Assembly: GCA_964019335.1 (NCBI GenBank)
Contig: OZ025664.1
Span: forward strand, 592,279-656,278
Direction: 5' to 3'
From: Diplonema japonicum
Lineage: Eukaryota; Euglenozoa; Diplonemea; Diplonemida; Diplonemidae
Length of the DNA: 64,000 nt
In this document: in pieces, positions 11,053-21,637 of the stretch
How the letters are laid out: each line of letters opens with the position of its first letter
How positions within the stretch are numbered: position 1 is the stretch's first letter
Notes under the pieces: generated by a model
The model's database searches: none
Told to the model about the DNA's origin: nothing
Seen by the model: the letters and a program-made list of their open reading frames with translations, nothing else
Translations under genes and position numbers: made by a program

Positions 11053-11310
11053 GACTCGGAACAAATACCCTTGTATTTGTTTTGACCCGTGCGAGGACAA
11101 GTAAAGAACGAAGGAGTGAAGAAAGAAGGGTAGTGAAAAAAAAGGGGGGTGGAAAAGGAAAAGGACGAGTGCTTGTTGGCCTGTCTTAAACCGTTACCCC
11201 CTCCACCCCCCCCCCCCCCCCCTCTTCTATTTCCCGTTCCTTTTTATTATTATTATCAGAATAGTGTTTTTAACCCCTTCAACTATACTAGGCTAGGGGG
11301 GTAGCATGCA

Positions 11311-14264
11311 ATGTTGTCCTTTAAGCATGCATTGTCGGTTGAGCAAACAAGCAGAGGTGACGAGAAGCAGCGGAAGTGTACAGTGGTAGGTGTGGAGAAG
11401 GATGGGATCGTTTTGGTGGCGCGAGACGACTTTGACGAAAAAGGGTGTTATAGAACGTGTTTAGACATTTACGATATGAGGACAAGCGGGAGGAGACCGA
11501 AATCAGAGTACGTGGGGAGCAAGGAGGCACCGACACGGATAATGGCTGCCTCTGTCAATGTTGACAAGTCGTTGATCGCTTATACAACACAAAAAGAAAA
11601 GAAGCGGAACAATGACCCTGTCACGGAGTACGACTGTTCCATAGGCCGCGGGGGCAAGTTCTACGCCATCAAGTCCCCGCCTACCGCACGCCAACAGTTC
11701 TCCCGAGTGCAGTTTGTTCACTTTGATATTAAATCTTCCAAGTCAGCATACCTCCACATGATAGACAAGGAACGGATAGACCTCTTCTCCATTACGCAGG
11801 ACAGCAAAAAGGCCCTCACAGGACAAGCGGACAGAATTTACGGCATTGCTGAGCAGCATATTTGGAGTCAGTTTATGCCTCATAACAACACTTTATATGT
11901 ACTCGGAATCAAACAAAAAAAGCAAGGTGATGTGGAGTGCTCTCTGAAGTGCTACGGGTTCAGGGGTGTTGGCCACAAACCTGACATCCTTGAAGAACAC
12001 ATCTTCAAGATGAAGCTTTCCCCTTCTTCTCTCTCGCTTCCTTCTCTCTACTACAACCAGCCATGGGTGAACGGGGGTGCAAACCCCGACAGGACGCTCA
12101 AGCTCCAGATCGTCAACGCTGTCGAAAAACGGCGAAAAGGCGACGATCGGCACCAGATCCTCGTGCTCACCCACCAGCAGCTGGACAACAGCAGCCCGCA
12201 CATGAAGCTCGGGATCTACTGTCTCATCACCAGGCACCACATGAACCTCACGATCAAGCCTGCAGCATCTCTCCCCCCTGTCTGTCCTTGCACGCCTATT
12301 TTTGTAGGCGCTTTGAAAAAGAGGATTCTCGTAGTGTACCTCCCAGGGTACTTCACGTACCTCATTGATGTGCAGCACAAGGGCAGACCGCCGAAGATAC
12401 TGTTGAGCACGGTCGACCCTGACATGACCCTGCCGCCAAGCCAGCAGGATACGGAATCTGACATGCTGACGCCGCAGGCTCTGCAGCAGCTTGAGAGGAC
12501 GCCGCCCATCGACTTCGATGCGTGTGATGGAATGTCCTTTGAAACGTCGACCTATGGCTCCCCGCGCACTAACATGGGCATTGCACCGTTAGGGTCTCGT
12601 GCAGGGTCAAGCCCAACATCTTCCACCCCGGCGACACCTTTGCCCTCTAGAATGGTGCCCCCTCCCCAATCCCCTGCCTTTACTAGTTCCACCCAGAACT
12701 CCCCTGCCCCCCAGCCCTCGTCTGCCCCTGTCGCAGTCAACACCCAGCTCAACCCTACCTCTCCCTTGGTCGCCTCCGTCATCACCACGCAAGGTCTCAT
12801 GCTTGTCGACCTCCACACCTGCACCTTCTACACCTACTCCCTCAACGAAGAGATGTTCAAAACATGGTTCCTAAAGAGGACTGACGCGGCCAACCTCCCT
12901 TTGATGATGCACTTTTTGTTGTCCCACTTGCCCGATCTGTCTTCTTTGGGTCTCACCCCTTTGGGGGTGGTCAAGTCACTCCCCCCCACGATGCTGACAC
13001 CGAACTTCTTCAAGGAGTACCTGCTGGGCGTGTCGTATGCGAGGATGCGGGACTACTACAAAGGTGACAGCGATGGGATGGACCTGGTGGATTTGATGCC
13101 GAAGAGCATACTGGGGACGACCTCAGGAGTGGCGGAGGGGTGCAAGATGGGAGCGTCGCGGCAAGCGTTTTCACTTATAACCGGACTGGAGAGGACGTTA
13201 CAGCTGCCGGTGGGGATCAACTGGGAAGGGGTGGGCGAGCATCAGGTCGTGAACGGGAAAGCGCTGGACACGGCGTCGTCGAACGGCAGCCAGCAGAGCA
13301 GCGGTTTTTTCGCGTCGATCAAGGACAAGCTGTCGGGGGGGAACAGCAACGCGGGGAAGGGTTGCATGCGTCTCGAGAAGTCCGTCCAGGACGCTATGAT
13401 GACTGCATTAACCGACGGCCTCACCGAGCAGCTAATGCGCGGCGGCTCACGCATGGAGGCCAAGGGAGACCCGACACCACAACTGTGGAACCCCGTCCCG
13501 AGGAACAAAGCCGTGGCGTTTGTAAAGGAGTACAAAGAAGAGCTTAAAAAGATGGTGAAGGAGCTCGTCACCGTATTGGTGAAAACGTTCCAGTACACCT
13601 CAGGCGGGCAGGAAGCCTACGATGCATACAGCGTACTGTTGGCAGTGACAGTGGCTCTTGAAGAGCTGTCCATGCCGCGGCCGGACATTCTCAACACGGA
13701 GTTTACCATAGCTGCGTACCACGCGAACTCGCGGAAAGGGTTCCTTCAGCTTGTGAAACGTGGTGGCGTGCACCTCTCTGCCGATCTTATCGATACGTTA
13801 AGAGGAGAGGACATAAAACTGCAGCCTGTTCGGGGTAAAAACCTCCCAGAAGCAGACCAGGCGTTCTTCTTCCAGCTAATCCTGATGCTGGACACTATGG
13901 AGCGTCGCATCGACCGTGTTGAAGTAGATGAGCTTTGCGAACACTTCTTACTCCAATACTACCAAGCCCAGATGGGCAAGGATAAACCTAAAAAGGGAAG
14001 CAAGAACCTTTACTCGACCACAGCTCAACCTAAACAAGAAGACAGCGACCCGACTACTAACTTCATGCCGTTTGAGACATTGCGGCCAGGGTATGGGTTT
14101 TTTTCTTTTTTTTTTCCAAAATTTTTTAAAATACTCAAATTAACAGCTGGGATTCATCCCATGCCGGGCTTTACCTGCAGTCACATGCAGCCGAGTTCAT
14201 GGCCAAGGAAATGTCCCCATTGATATCAGTGCGAAAAGGGAAATCAGGAGAAAACGGAAATTGA
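11311..14264 (+). CDS. GSAP: Homologue of gamma-secretase activating protein (GSAP/pigeon)
   Basis: There are two exons: 11311-14090 and 14147-14264, with a 56-nt intron joined in phase 2. The product is about 965 aa. The similarity to animal GSAP is recalled from family knowledge and runs the full length. The N-terminal propeller-like region shows VVGVEKDGIVL and ASVNVDKSLIAYTTQKEKKR. A middle block has ERIDLFSI, the segment DRIYGIAEQHIWSQF and VVYLPGYFTYLIDVQH. The extreme C terminus, in exon 2, reads SHAAEFMAKEM. Residues 400-470 are a Pro/Ser/Thr-rich insert. In animals GSAP modulates gamma-secretase and protein trafficking; the role in a protist is unknown. A candidate acceptor is the TATCAG ending at 11259. 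Confidence 0.75.
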
Positions 14265-15030
14265 AGAAGAAAAAAAAAAAAAACAAAAACAAAAACAAGA
14301 AAGAAAAAAAAAGAGGGATGGGGAGAAAGGGAGGTAAAAGGGGGACCTTTTTTGTTGTTGTTGCTACTTTTGGTAGCATTCTGACGTTTTTTTTTTTCCT
14401 TTTTTTTTCTTCCTTCTTTCTTTTGGGTTTGTGGGTTGCGAAGGGACGCCACCAACACTCCTTTTATCTCTTTTTAAATCTATTTCCTTTTTTTTTTATT
14501 CGCGTCCCCTGCTACCTACTTTCTTTCCATTCGAAACAAAAACAAAAAAGTGTGTGCCGATTGTTTGATTTTTTTATTTTCACTTTGCTTTCTTGTCCCC
14601 CCCCCCCCCTCACTTGCAAGCCTCATTCATCTCACCGGTTGGCTTGTCTACTTGTTTTTTTTTTTTTCCTTTAGATTTTTTTTAGTACCCCATTTGTGAA
14701 CCTAATTAACAACCTGATTATGCAAAATATTGTGAAGAGGATGTTGATGCCACAAAACAAAAAAGAAAAGAAACGCCATATTTATATTTCTCGCCCCCTC
14801 CCCCTCCCCTCTTCTTTATGAGCTACAGCCTACAGCCGGTGGATCCCTTTTTTTTTTTTTTTTTTTTTTTTTTTCCTTGTTTCTTACCGGACCTCAAGAA
14901 ACAAACAAAATTCAAATAGCTTGAATCTGTATAAGGGAATGGGATAAAGGCAAAAGCGTGTTTCTTGGTTTTTTGTTTGTTTTTTGAATTTTTTGTTTGT
15001 TTTGTTTTCTCTCATCAGAGCTACTCTGCA
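14265..15030. other. Intergenic, homopolymer-rich
   Basis: Long A, T and C runs occur (for example T at 14849-14874). I see no supported gene. The region ends in a T-rich tract and CATCAG (15013-15018), a candidate acceptor for the small frame starting at 15031. Confidence 0.5.
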
Positions 15031-15228
15031 ATGACTATGCAGAAACCAAAGAGAGGAGGTGGCATGAGAGTTCGAAAAAGAAACCGAAAAAACTCTTATT
15101 TTCTGTCTTTTTTTTTTTTTTCTATACTTATTTTGTTGTTGACTGTAGTTCATGCGTATGTTGTAATCCGAGTGAATAGAGGAAGAAAGAAGAAGGAAAA
15201 AAGAAAAGGGAGGGTGGGGATAAAATAA
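15031..15228 (+). CDS. Possible 65-aa single-TM basic protein
   Basis: The ATG lies 12 nt after a pyrimidine-rich CATCAG acceptor. The frame encodes a basic N terminus (KPKRGGGMRVRKRNRK), one hydrophobic segment (LSFFFFSILILLLTVVHAYV) and a basic tail (RGRKKKEKRKGR). The T run inside could be coincidental. The upstream acceptor and the conventional TM layout make a real gene possible, but low complexity keeps confidence low. Confidence 0.3.
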   Translation: MTMQKPKRGGGMRVRKRNRKNSYFLSFFFFSILILLLTVVHAYVVIRVNRGRKKKEKRKGRVGIK

Positions 15229-15444
15229 CCCTCCGTTTCTCCGTCTTTCCATTGGCTTTTTAAAGATTATTTTTACTTCCCCACCCCACCCCCCCCACCA
15301 ACCCCTTTTTTTTCTACGGTTTCTTCATTAGGTTCAGGAAAAAAAAAAAGAAAAAAAAACGAAAAATAAATAAACAAAAATTGGTATTCTCCTTAAGCAC
15401 TGCCCATCATTCCCACCACAGATTAACGATACACACAACTCACC

Positions 15445-16329
15445 ATGTGGAAGGACATCGGAGTGACAATGCTGGTGGCGTGCGTGACTGGGGTAACTGG
15501 ACACGGGTACGTGAAGAGCCCGCCGTCGCGAGGGTACGCGTGCAACCAGAAGATGAACAGCGGGTGTGGGGCGGTGCAGTACGAACCGCAGAGTGTGGAG
15601 GGGCCGGACAGGTACCCCGCGTCGGGACCTCCTGACGGGGCGCTGGCCTCTGCGGGGAGCGGAACATGGTCGCCGCTGAACGAGCAGTCGTCAACGAGGT
15701 GGGCGAAGACGGCGGCGTCTGCTGGGCTGACCGAGTTCACCTGGCAGTTCACAGCGAACCACGTGACCCTGGACTGGAGGTACTACATCACGAAGGACGG
15801 GTGGAACCCGGAGGCTCCTCTTGGGAGGGACTCGTTCGAGGACAGCCCCTTCTGTGCCGAGGCGGGAGGGATGGTGAAGCCCCCCATGGTCACGACCCAC
15901 TCCTGCACCCTCCCCTCCAAGATCGGCTACCACGTCGTCATGGCCATCTGGGATGTCGGTGACACTGCCGCCAGCTTCTACAACGCTGTCGACCTTGACT
16001 TTGGTGGTGGTAATGGTAATGGTGGTGGTGGCAACGGGAATGGGAACGGGAACGGGAACAACGACCCCAAGACACCTGTCCCTACCCCGGCTCCCACACC
16101 GATGCCCCCTACTCCTCCTGTCCCGACACCCCGCACCCCGGCTCCCACTCCGGCTCCCACACCGTCGCCCCCCACCGGCGGGAGCAACAACTGCCAGATG
16201 ATGATCCCCATGTGGGGCGGCTGCTTGCACGCCCCCACGTGCTGCTCGGGTGGAGCCTCGTGCTACCAGCAGAGCAAGTGGTACGCGCAGTGCTTGAAGA
16301 ACAACCATCTCGGATACAAGATTGGCTAA
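15445..16329 (+). CDS. Secreted AA10-type lytic polysaccharide monooxygenase with C-terminal CBM1-like module
   Basis: A single exon encodes 294 aa. A 19-residue signal peptide (MWKDIGVTMLVACVTGVTG) is followed directly by HGYVKSPPSRG, so His20 becomes the N-terminal copper ligand. The second histidine-brace residue is His106 in FTANHVTLDW and the axial aromatic is Phe178 in AASFYNAVD. ITKDGWNP and GYHVVMAIWDVGDTA match the AA10 (CBP21-like) fold. A Gly/Asn then Pro/Thr linker (about 187-245) leads to a six-cysteine module (250-283) ending CCSGGASCYQQSKWYAQCL, similar to the fungal/oomycete CBM1 cellulose-binding domain. The enzyme should cleave chitin or cellulose oxidatively outside the cell. 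AA10 is mainly bacterial, so transfer with a eukaryotic-type CBM is likely. The acceptor CCACAG ends at 15421. Confidence 0.9.
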   Translation: MWKDIGVTMLVACVTGVTGHGYVKSPPSRGYACNQKMNSGCGAVQYEPQSVEGPDRYPASGPPDGALASAGSGTWSPLNEQSSTRWAKTAASAGLTEFTWQFTANHVTLDWRYYITKDGWNPEAPLGRDSFEDSPFCAEAGGMVKPPMVTTHSCTLPSKIGYHVVMAIWDVGDTAASFYNAVDLDFGGGNGNGGGGNGNGNGNGNNDPKTPVPTPAPTPMPPTPPVPTPRTPAPTPAPTPSPPTGGSNNCQMMIPMWGGCLHAPTCCSGGASCYQQSKWYAQCLKNNHLGYKIG

Positions 16330-16788
16330 GCGCTGTTCCTTTCTGCTGCTGCAAAGAAAAACAACAACAACAAAGGAAAAAGAGGCTCTCTTTCCTTCCT
16401 CCCAACTTCTACTTTCATTTATGTTCCATTATTCTGTGCCTGCGGTACTCGTGAGTTTTATCTATTAACACAATATCTTATTCCATTATGGCTGAAAACC
16501 TCTTCTCCATGTTTTATTGCGACCCTTGTTGAGAGACGTATGGTCTCTTGTCGCCAGCTTCCCTCCGCATTATAACCTCTTCTGCTTCCGTCTTGGACTT
16601 GGTCCGGACGAAGCCGAGGAGTGATCCCATTTTTTTTTGTTTAAGGGCGTCCTATGAAACATTTTTACTTTTATAGCTCGTCTTTCCCCCGTTCTTGTTT
16701 TACTTCCGAGGAGTGATCCCATTTCTTACTTGTTCTGGTTTCCCCCTATTGTCCTCTCTTGTTTCCTTTTCTTTTCCCCTCTTTCGCC
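16330..16788. repeat. 3' UTR/intergenic with a 19-nt direct repeat
   Basis: The 19-nt sequence ccgaggagtgatcccattt occurs at 16614-16632 and again at 16706-16724. Otherwise the region is pyrimidine-rich and ends in CGCCAG (16785-16790), a possible splice acceptor for the next gene. No coding signal is seen. Confidence 0.45.
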
Positions 16789-16835
16789 AGCATGCCGCAC
16801 ACACATGAACACAGCACAGGGACAGGTATGCAGCC

Positions 16836-17309
16836 ATGTCATACACGGAGAGAGATCACTTGCAGCTGTTCTGTATTTTTATGATTGCGATCATTGGGAT
16901 AGAAATGGTGTTCTTTGGTGTGAAGATGGAGCGTGTGGTCGAGAATATCTTGCAATTCGCCTTGATCGTGTCCACATTCTGCACAGTATGCATGGGGTAC
17001 AATGCAACAGAGAGTAAGTCCCTCACGGGGGCAAAATGGTTCTACCAGTTCCTTGTCGTCATAGGGGTTCTTGAAGTTCTTGAGTTCTGCACTGCTATCT
17101 ACCTCCGTTACGGTGCTTCACGAGACCACGGGGAGTCCTTAGACACCCTCATAGGATGGCAAGTCTTCAACCTCTTGGGCACCGTTCTCGGTGCCTTCCT
17201 AGGCAGGAGGTACTATCTTTTCCTCGACTCCCGCAAGGCACTTGCAGCGCAGCCTCGCTCGCTGACAGACGCGGAGGAGAAGCCGAATAGTTTGCTGGCA
17301 GAGCTGTGA
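16836..17309 (+). CDS. Four-TM membrane protein, function unknown
   Basis: The 157-aa product has four hydrophobic helices: about 10-30 (LFCIFMIAIIGIEMVFFGV), 38-57, 68-94 (FYQFLVVIGVLEVLEFC) and 105-130 (VFNLLGTVLGAFLG). The C-terminal tail is charged. Candidate acceptors lie at 16824-16825 and 16832-16833, the second only 2 nt before the ATG. There is no signal peptide beyond TM1. It could be an intramembrane scaffold or small transporter-like protein; no family is recognised. Confidence 0.65.
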   Translation: MSYTERDHLQLFCIFMIAIIGIEMVFFGVKMERVVENILQFALIVSTFCTVCMGYNATESKSLTGAKWFYQFLVVIGVLEVLEFCTAIYLRYGASRDHGESLDTLIGWQVFNLLGTVLGAFLGRRYYLFLDSRKALAAQPRSLTDAEEKPNSLLAEL

Positions 17310-17508
17310 TATACATTATTGATTTTTTATTTTTATTTCTTGGAGGAAAAAAAAAAAAAAAATAGGATAGAAGACTTTTTATCTGGTTTTGTTGTTTGTC
17401 TTTTTTTTTTTATTATTGCCTATCTTTCCTTTTTTTTTCTGAATTGACATCCAAATAAAGAAAAGGAGAGGGAGGAGGAGGAGGTGGAGGGGAGAGGGAA
17501 AAAAAGAA

Positions 17509-18531
17509 ATGTCGATCCGACGGGAGAGCGCCCCTGAAATGCATTTCACGGCCAGCAACGGGCGATGGAAGGGCAGGCGGTTTTTCACAACGTCGAAGGC
17601 GGCGGGGCAGGCACGGCCACAACACCTACACGGGGACGGGAAACCGAGGGCGAGACCGGGGAGACTGCAACCAATAACGAGGACACCCATACTAAGGTCA
17701 GGGTCGTGCCCACGATACGAGGAAAAACCAGAAGTAGTCGAAGTTGTAGAACTGGACGAATTCGAGGGCATAGACACTGGCGGAAGCATCAGCATAACCC
17801 CTTTGGTGTCCATGCTGTTCAGCTTGCAAAAGGCAGGTGGTGGTGATTTAATCCGAAAGATCACCTCTGTAAGCCAGAACGAGCTGGAACACAGAATGAT
17901 ATCAGCAGGCTACGAGCATACACTGCTGACAAAACACAAGTTCCTCGCAATGCTTGAGGTCGTGCTGAACATCCACCCAGACGACCTTGACCACAGGGAG
18001 GCTTTGGTTCTGTTCACTCTGTTTGATGCAGATGACTCCAAGACCATCGACCCCCAGGAGTTCCGTGTCGGGGTGCACATGCTAAAGAACTCCAACGCCG
18101 CCGAACTTGTCATGAAACGAGTACATTCCCTCCTACAGCTGGGGAATCGGTGTTACGAATCATCCCAATTCATAACAAGGTACGACCTTCAGCTCATTTA
18201 CGAGTCTGTTGCGAACTTCAACGCTGTGACTAAAGGGAAGGAAGTGGGCGAGCACTGTTCCAGGACGCTCATGGGGTTGATGGGTACCTACACGTGGGAT
18301 AAGGCCCGTATCCCTGCGCAAAGTGTCCGTTTACAGATTTTCACCTCCCCTCTCCTCCTCTCATTTTTCAATCTTCACGATCAGGCCAACAATGTCAAGC
18401 AGGCTGTCAAAACGTGTGTGACCCCGGAGCCGCTTGTGGCGTGCATGGCCGACACCATGCCTTCTACCCTTTCTACACCTATTCTGCCGCCTTTACGGCA
18501 GCATTCGAGTTACGTCCGGCCCTGGAGGTGA
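17509..18531 (+). CDS. EF-hand protein, 3' end uncertain
   Basis: The frame gives 340 aa. After a basic, probably disordered N terminus (1-75) and an acidic patch (VVEVVELDEFEG), it has a helical region with one canonical EF-hand loop, DADDSKTIDPQEF, near residues 180-192. The flanking sequence suggests a paired, degenerate second hand. The last about 60 codons are doubtful. A potential intron begins at GTACCT near 18290, and another donor, GTGAGG, follows CTGGAG just before the T run at 18542. The gene may therefore continue downstream, perhaps to the exons at 19128-19361. It is a calcium sensor or adaptor by domain content only. Confidence 0.6.
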   Translation: MSIRRESAPEMHFTASNGRWKGRRFFTTSKAAGQARPQHLHGDGKPRARPGRLQPITRTPILRSGSCPRYEEKPEVVEVVELDEFEGIDTGGSISITPLVSMLFSLQKAGGGDLIRKITSVSQNELEHRMISAGYEHTLLTKHKFLAMLEVVLNIHPDDLDHREALVLFTLFDADDSKTIDPQEFRVGVHMLKNSNAAELVMKRVHSLLQLGNRCYESSQFITRYDLQLIYESVANFNAVTKGKEVGEHCSRTLMGLMGTYTWDKARIPAQSVRLQIFTSPLLLSFFNLHDQANNVKQAVKTCVTPEPLVACMADTMPSTLSTPILPPLRQHSSYVRPWR

Positions 18532-18535
18532 GGTT

Positions 18536-18541
<6 letters not shown>

Positions 18542-18593
<52 letters not shown>
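18542..18593. repeat. T52 homopolymer
   Basis: An uninterrupted run of 52 T follows a GTGAGG donor. It probably forms part of an intron of the EF-hand gene or the following spacer. Confidence 0.8.
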
Positions 18594-18594
<1 letters not shown>

Positions 18595-19127
18595 TAACTT
18601 CACTTTGTGCGAAAAATTATTCTGATTTTTTTTTTGTTTTTGTTTGTTGCCGTGTTTAGAGATATGATGTCGGTGCTAGGGGAAGAAAAAAAGAAGAAGA
18701 AAAAAAAAAAACACCCTTGCATTGCTCCTGACACATATCTTGCGCTTTTCCTTCGATGTTATTCTCCTCCTTTCCCCCCCCCCCCCCCTTCCCCTCCCTG
18801 GTGAGTATCATTCTAACACCGTAAGTTTAAAAAAAAAAAGAGGGGGGGTCATTTTCTTTTTTCTTCTCCCGGCCATCAACAATTGTGTGTGCTTCGTCTT
18901 TTTTTTTTCCATGCTTCTTCTTTCCTTCCTCTTTTTTTTTAATTTTTTTTCCCCCCATTCTTTCATGTCTCTAAATGACAACAAGCCGTGTCGATGGGAA
19001 AAGGGAGGGTCCCCCCCCCAAAAAAAAGGGCGGGAAAAAATCGTGATTTTTTTCCGGTCATTTTAGGGACATGAATGGTTGATTTTTTTTTTTTTTTTTT
19101 TTTTTTTCCCCTAGATCCGGTAATTAG

Positions 19128-19361
19128 GCTCCCGCTTGTAATGTGCGCACAGAGAAGAGGTAGGTTGACACCTGCTTCTTTCCTCTTCATCTACTTCACG
19201 AAAACAGGCCTAGTCACTCTGCTCAACCCATCCCAGAATCAAGATTCTGCAGTGGGCCCCCGCATCCACCATACATGCAACCTCAGATGGTTCCAGCGGT
19301 AGCGATGCACAGGATAAGCCTCGACATCAACATTAATGTTAAGACTGACGAGGACTGGTGA
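19128..19361 (+). CDS. Probable 3'-terminal exons of a gene, perhaps the EF-hand gene
   Basis: Exon 19128-19159 and exon 19208-19361 are separated by a 48-nt intron (GTAGGT to AACAG). Joined in phase 2 they read a natural-looking C terminus containing SAQPIPESRFCSG, MQPQMVPAVAMHR and ISLDININVKTDEDW, then TGA at 19359-19361. The upstream exon follows a T run and an AATTAG acceptor. No start codon is present, so these must belong to a gene beginning further left. The EF-hand gene at 17509 is the obvious candidate, but I could not trace the intervening exons. Confidence 0.4.
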
Positions 19362-19463
19362 CTTGAAATCCCCTTGTAGCTTGTAATACCCAACCTTTTT
19401 TGCAGCCTCTCAGTTTTGATTTCTTCTTGTAACCTGTGCCCTGCATTATTAAATAAAACAACA

Positions 19464-19615
19464 TATTAAATGAAAATAAGTGCATTATTTCACTTGTGGT
19501 GGCGGGTTTAACTCGAAATTATTACTACACTCGCTTCGCTCGTGAAGTAAGATCCTCTCTCGTTAAACCCCCTGCCACCACGCGTGAAATAATGCAATCT
19601 TATTTTCATTTAATA
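19464..19615. mobile_element. 152-bp MITE-like perfect-ended hairpin element
   Basis: The left arm (19464-19512, 49 nt) and the right arm (19562-19615, 54 nt) are near-perfect inverted repeats. They begin tattaaatgaaaataag and end with its reverse complement. The loop is 49 nt. The arms differ by small indels only. Both termini start or end with TA, compatible with a TA target site as in Tc1/mariner-derived MITEs. The element lies just downstream of the stop codon at 19361 and could also shape a 3' UTR. No coding capacity is seen. Confidence 0.65.
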
Positions 19616-20622
19616 AATAGTTATTACTTCGTTTCTTCCAGACGAAAAAAAAAAAAAGTTTTTTTTAACTCATTTTATTTACCCTCTTTTTTTTTTTCTT
19701 TTTTTTTTTTTTCCTTTCCCTTTCTTATTTCCCCCTCGAGGGGAGTGCGAGAATGGGCGGGAAAAAAAAAAGAAAAAGAAATACAAAAAAGGATAAAGAA
19801 AACACCCAATGGAAGCCTAGCTTCCAAAGGGAGCCTGTTCTAAACCCTGGCAACCTTTTCTTTTATATTACCCCTTCTAATCAAGGTAGGCTACGTTAAG
19901 GAAGGGGGGGAAATATACAAAAAGGGTACCGCAAGGAAGCTCTTAAAGAGAAAAAAAAAATATATGGTGGTGTGGCAAGAAAAAGAGAAAAAAAAAAGAG
20001 GCAGTCAAGAGAACAGAACAGCGGGGGGGTCAAGAAAAAAGGAAGGAGCAGAAAGAGAGGAGTCATATTGATTAAGTACTTTTCTCTTCCTTCTGCCCTT
20101 CAAATCCATCTCTCTTCCAAATTACAAACAAAAGAAATACAAAAGAAAAGGGCGAGGGGGGGGGGGGGGGGGGGGGTAACACCATTCAGCGGTTAGCAAA
20201 TAAAAAACTTGTTCCCATCGTCGCCCCAACACTAGGCTTTTACCCGCACACGTACAAACAAAAAGATGATGGCACTAGACAAGGGCCCTCAGGAAGTAAG
20301 TACCTCGCGGTGACACAACGGTGGAAAGAAAAGTTTTTTTTTTTTTGCTAACCGGGAAAACGGTGTTTCTCTCAAAAGAAAAAGAAAAGAAGAAAAAAAA
20401 AGAAGAAGAGAAGAGAAAAAAAAAGATTAAAAAAAATAGGGGGGGAGGAATACTGTATGACTAATTTAATCTCAGGACAAAAAAAAAAGAAAAAAAAATG
20501 TCTCTGAAGCGATTAATTCAACCATTTTTATTTTATTTTAAAAAGTTGGTAGGCAGTACAATCTCCTTTTTTTTTTTTTATTCCTTCTTCTTCTTCTTCT
20601 CCAATCTAGAATACGTGCTGGG

Positions 20623-20656
<34 letters not shown>

Positions 20657-20757
20657 AAAACAAAACAAAAAAGCTCATATTTATTAGATACTTTTCAAGT
20701 TCCACTCTTCTCTAAACCCAAAAAACAAAAATAGAAAGAAATATGAGGTTTCTTTGT

Positions 20758-20799
<42 letters not shown>

Positions 20800-20859
20800 T
20801 TAGTAGGGGGTAAACATAAGGGGGAAAAAAAAAAAAAAAAAAAACAAAACAAAATAATA
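19616..20859. other. Intergenic, homopolymer-rich
   Basis: There are many A, T and G runs, including T37 at 20760-20796. A possible tiny first exon (ATG at 20265 reading MMALDKGPQE, followed by GTAAGT) is visible, but I found no convincing partner. Otherwise I see nothing supported. Confidence 0.4.
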
Positions 20860-21342
20860 ATGGTGAACCGGATCTGGAATGAAAAGGGCTTAGAAGAAGG
20901 GAGTACAAACACGAGAACAAAGATGCTGGAGAGGAGAATAGCCGAAACAAGAGACATGTGCCACGCCTTCGAGGTGAAGATGAGAACCGCGAAATTGGGT
21001 GTAAGCGACTTAGTAGGGGGTGACTCAGGATTTTTTACCGGTAAAAAGAAGAAGGCAAAAGCAGGGCACACCAGGAGGAGGAAAGACACATGTCCCTCAG
21101 TCAGCATAAGGAGCGACAACGCTAACAAAAAGCGTTCGTCTGACTCGGTCATAGATATCAAGTACCCCTACCCCCCTCGTGAGCCGCGGTACCTTCACCT
21201 GTCCTCTAGCAACAGCATGACTTCCCACAGATCACTGCTTGATAACTACCATTTGCCTTTGTATTCTTCCTTCACACCGTCTGGTGAGTACACCCTCCCC
21301 CCTCTTCCATCCCTGTACTCGAGATCACCTCCTCTTGGCTAA
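20860..21342 (+). CDS. Hypothetical 160-aa basic protein
   Basis: The ATG follows an ACATTAG acceptor (20802-20803) and an A-rich leader. The product begins MVNRIWNEKGLEEG and has a helical stretch (MLERRIAETRDMCHAFEVKM). A lysine patch follows (GKKKKAKAG), then a Ser/Tyr/Pro-rich C terminus ending in LYSRSPPLG. A GTGAGT inside codons near 21284 could be a donor, so the C terminus is uncertain. No family is recognised. Confidence 0.5.
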   Translation: MVNRIWNEKGLEEGSTNTRTKMLERRIAETRDMCHAFEVKMRTAKLGVSDLVGGDSGFFTGKKKKAKAGHTRRRKDTCPSVSIRSDNANKKRSSDSVIDIKYPYPPREPRYLHLSSSNSMTSHRSLLDNYHLPLYSSFTPSGEYTLPPLPSLYSRSPPLG

Positions 21343-21637
21343 GAGGGGAGACAAGGGCGGGGGGGGGGGGAAAAAGAAGGGGGTGTACATTTCCATGTTC
21401 GACCCTTTTTTTTTTTTTTTTTTTTTTTTTCCTTCTTTTTTTTTTTTTTTTAATTCCTGCTTTGTTTTTTTTCTTTTTTTTTATTATTATTACCTCCCCC
21501 CTCCTTGTTTGGTGAGGGGATAAAAAAAGAAATTAGCCTGTTGTTCCTCCCTTTTTTTCGTTCTTTCTTTCTTTCTCATACATGACATCTCTGCCTACAT
21601 ACACCACACAGAGGGTCGGGCACCCTAGAGGGAAAAG

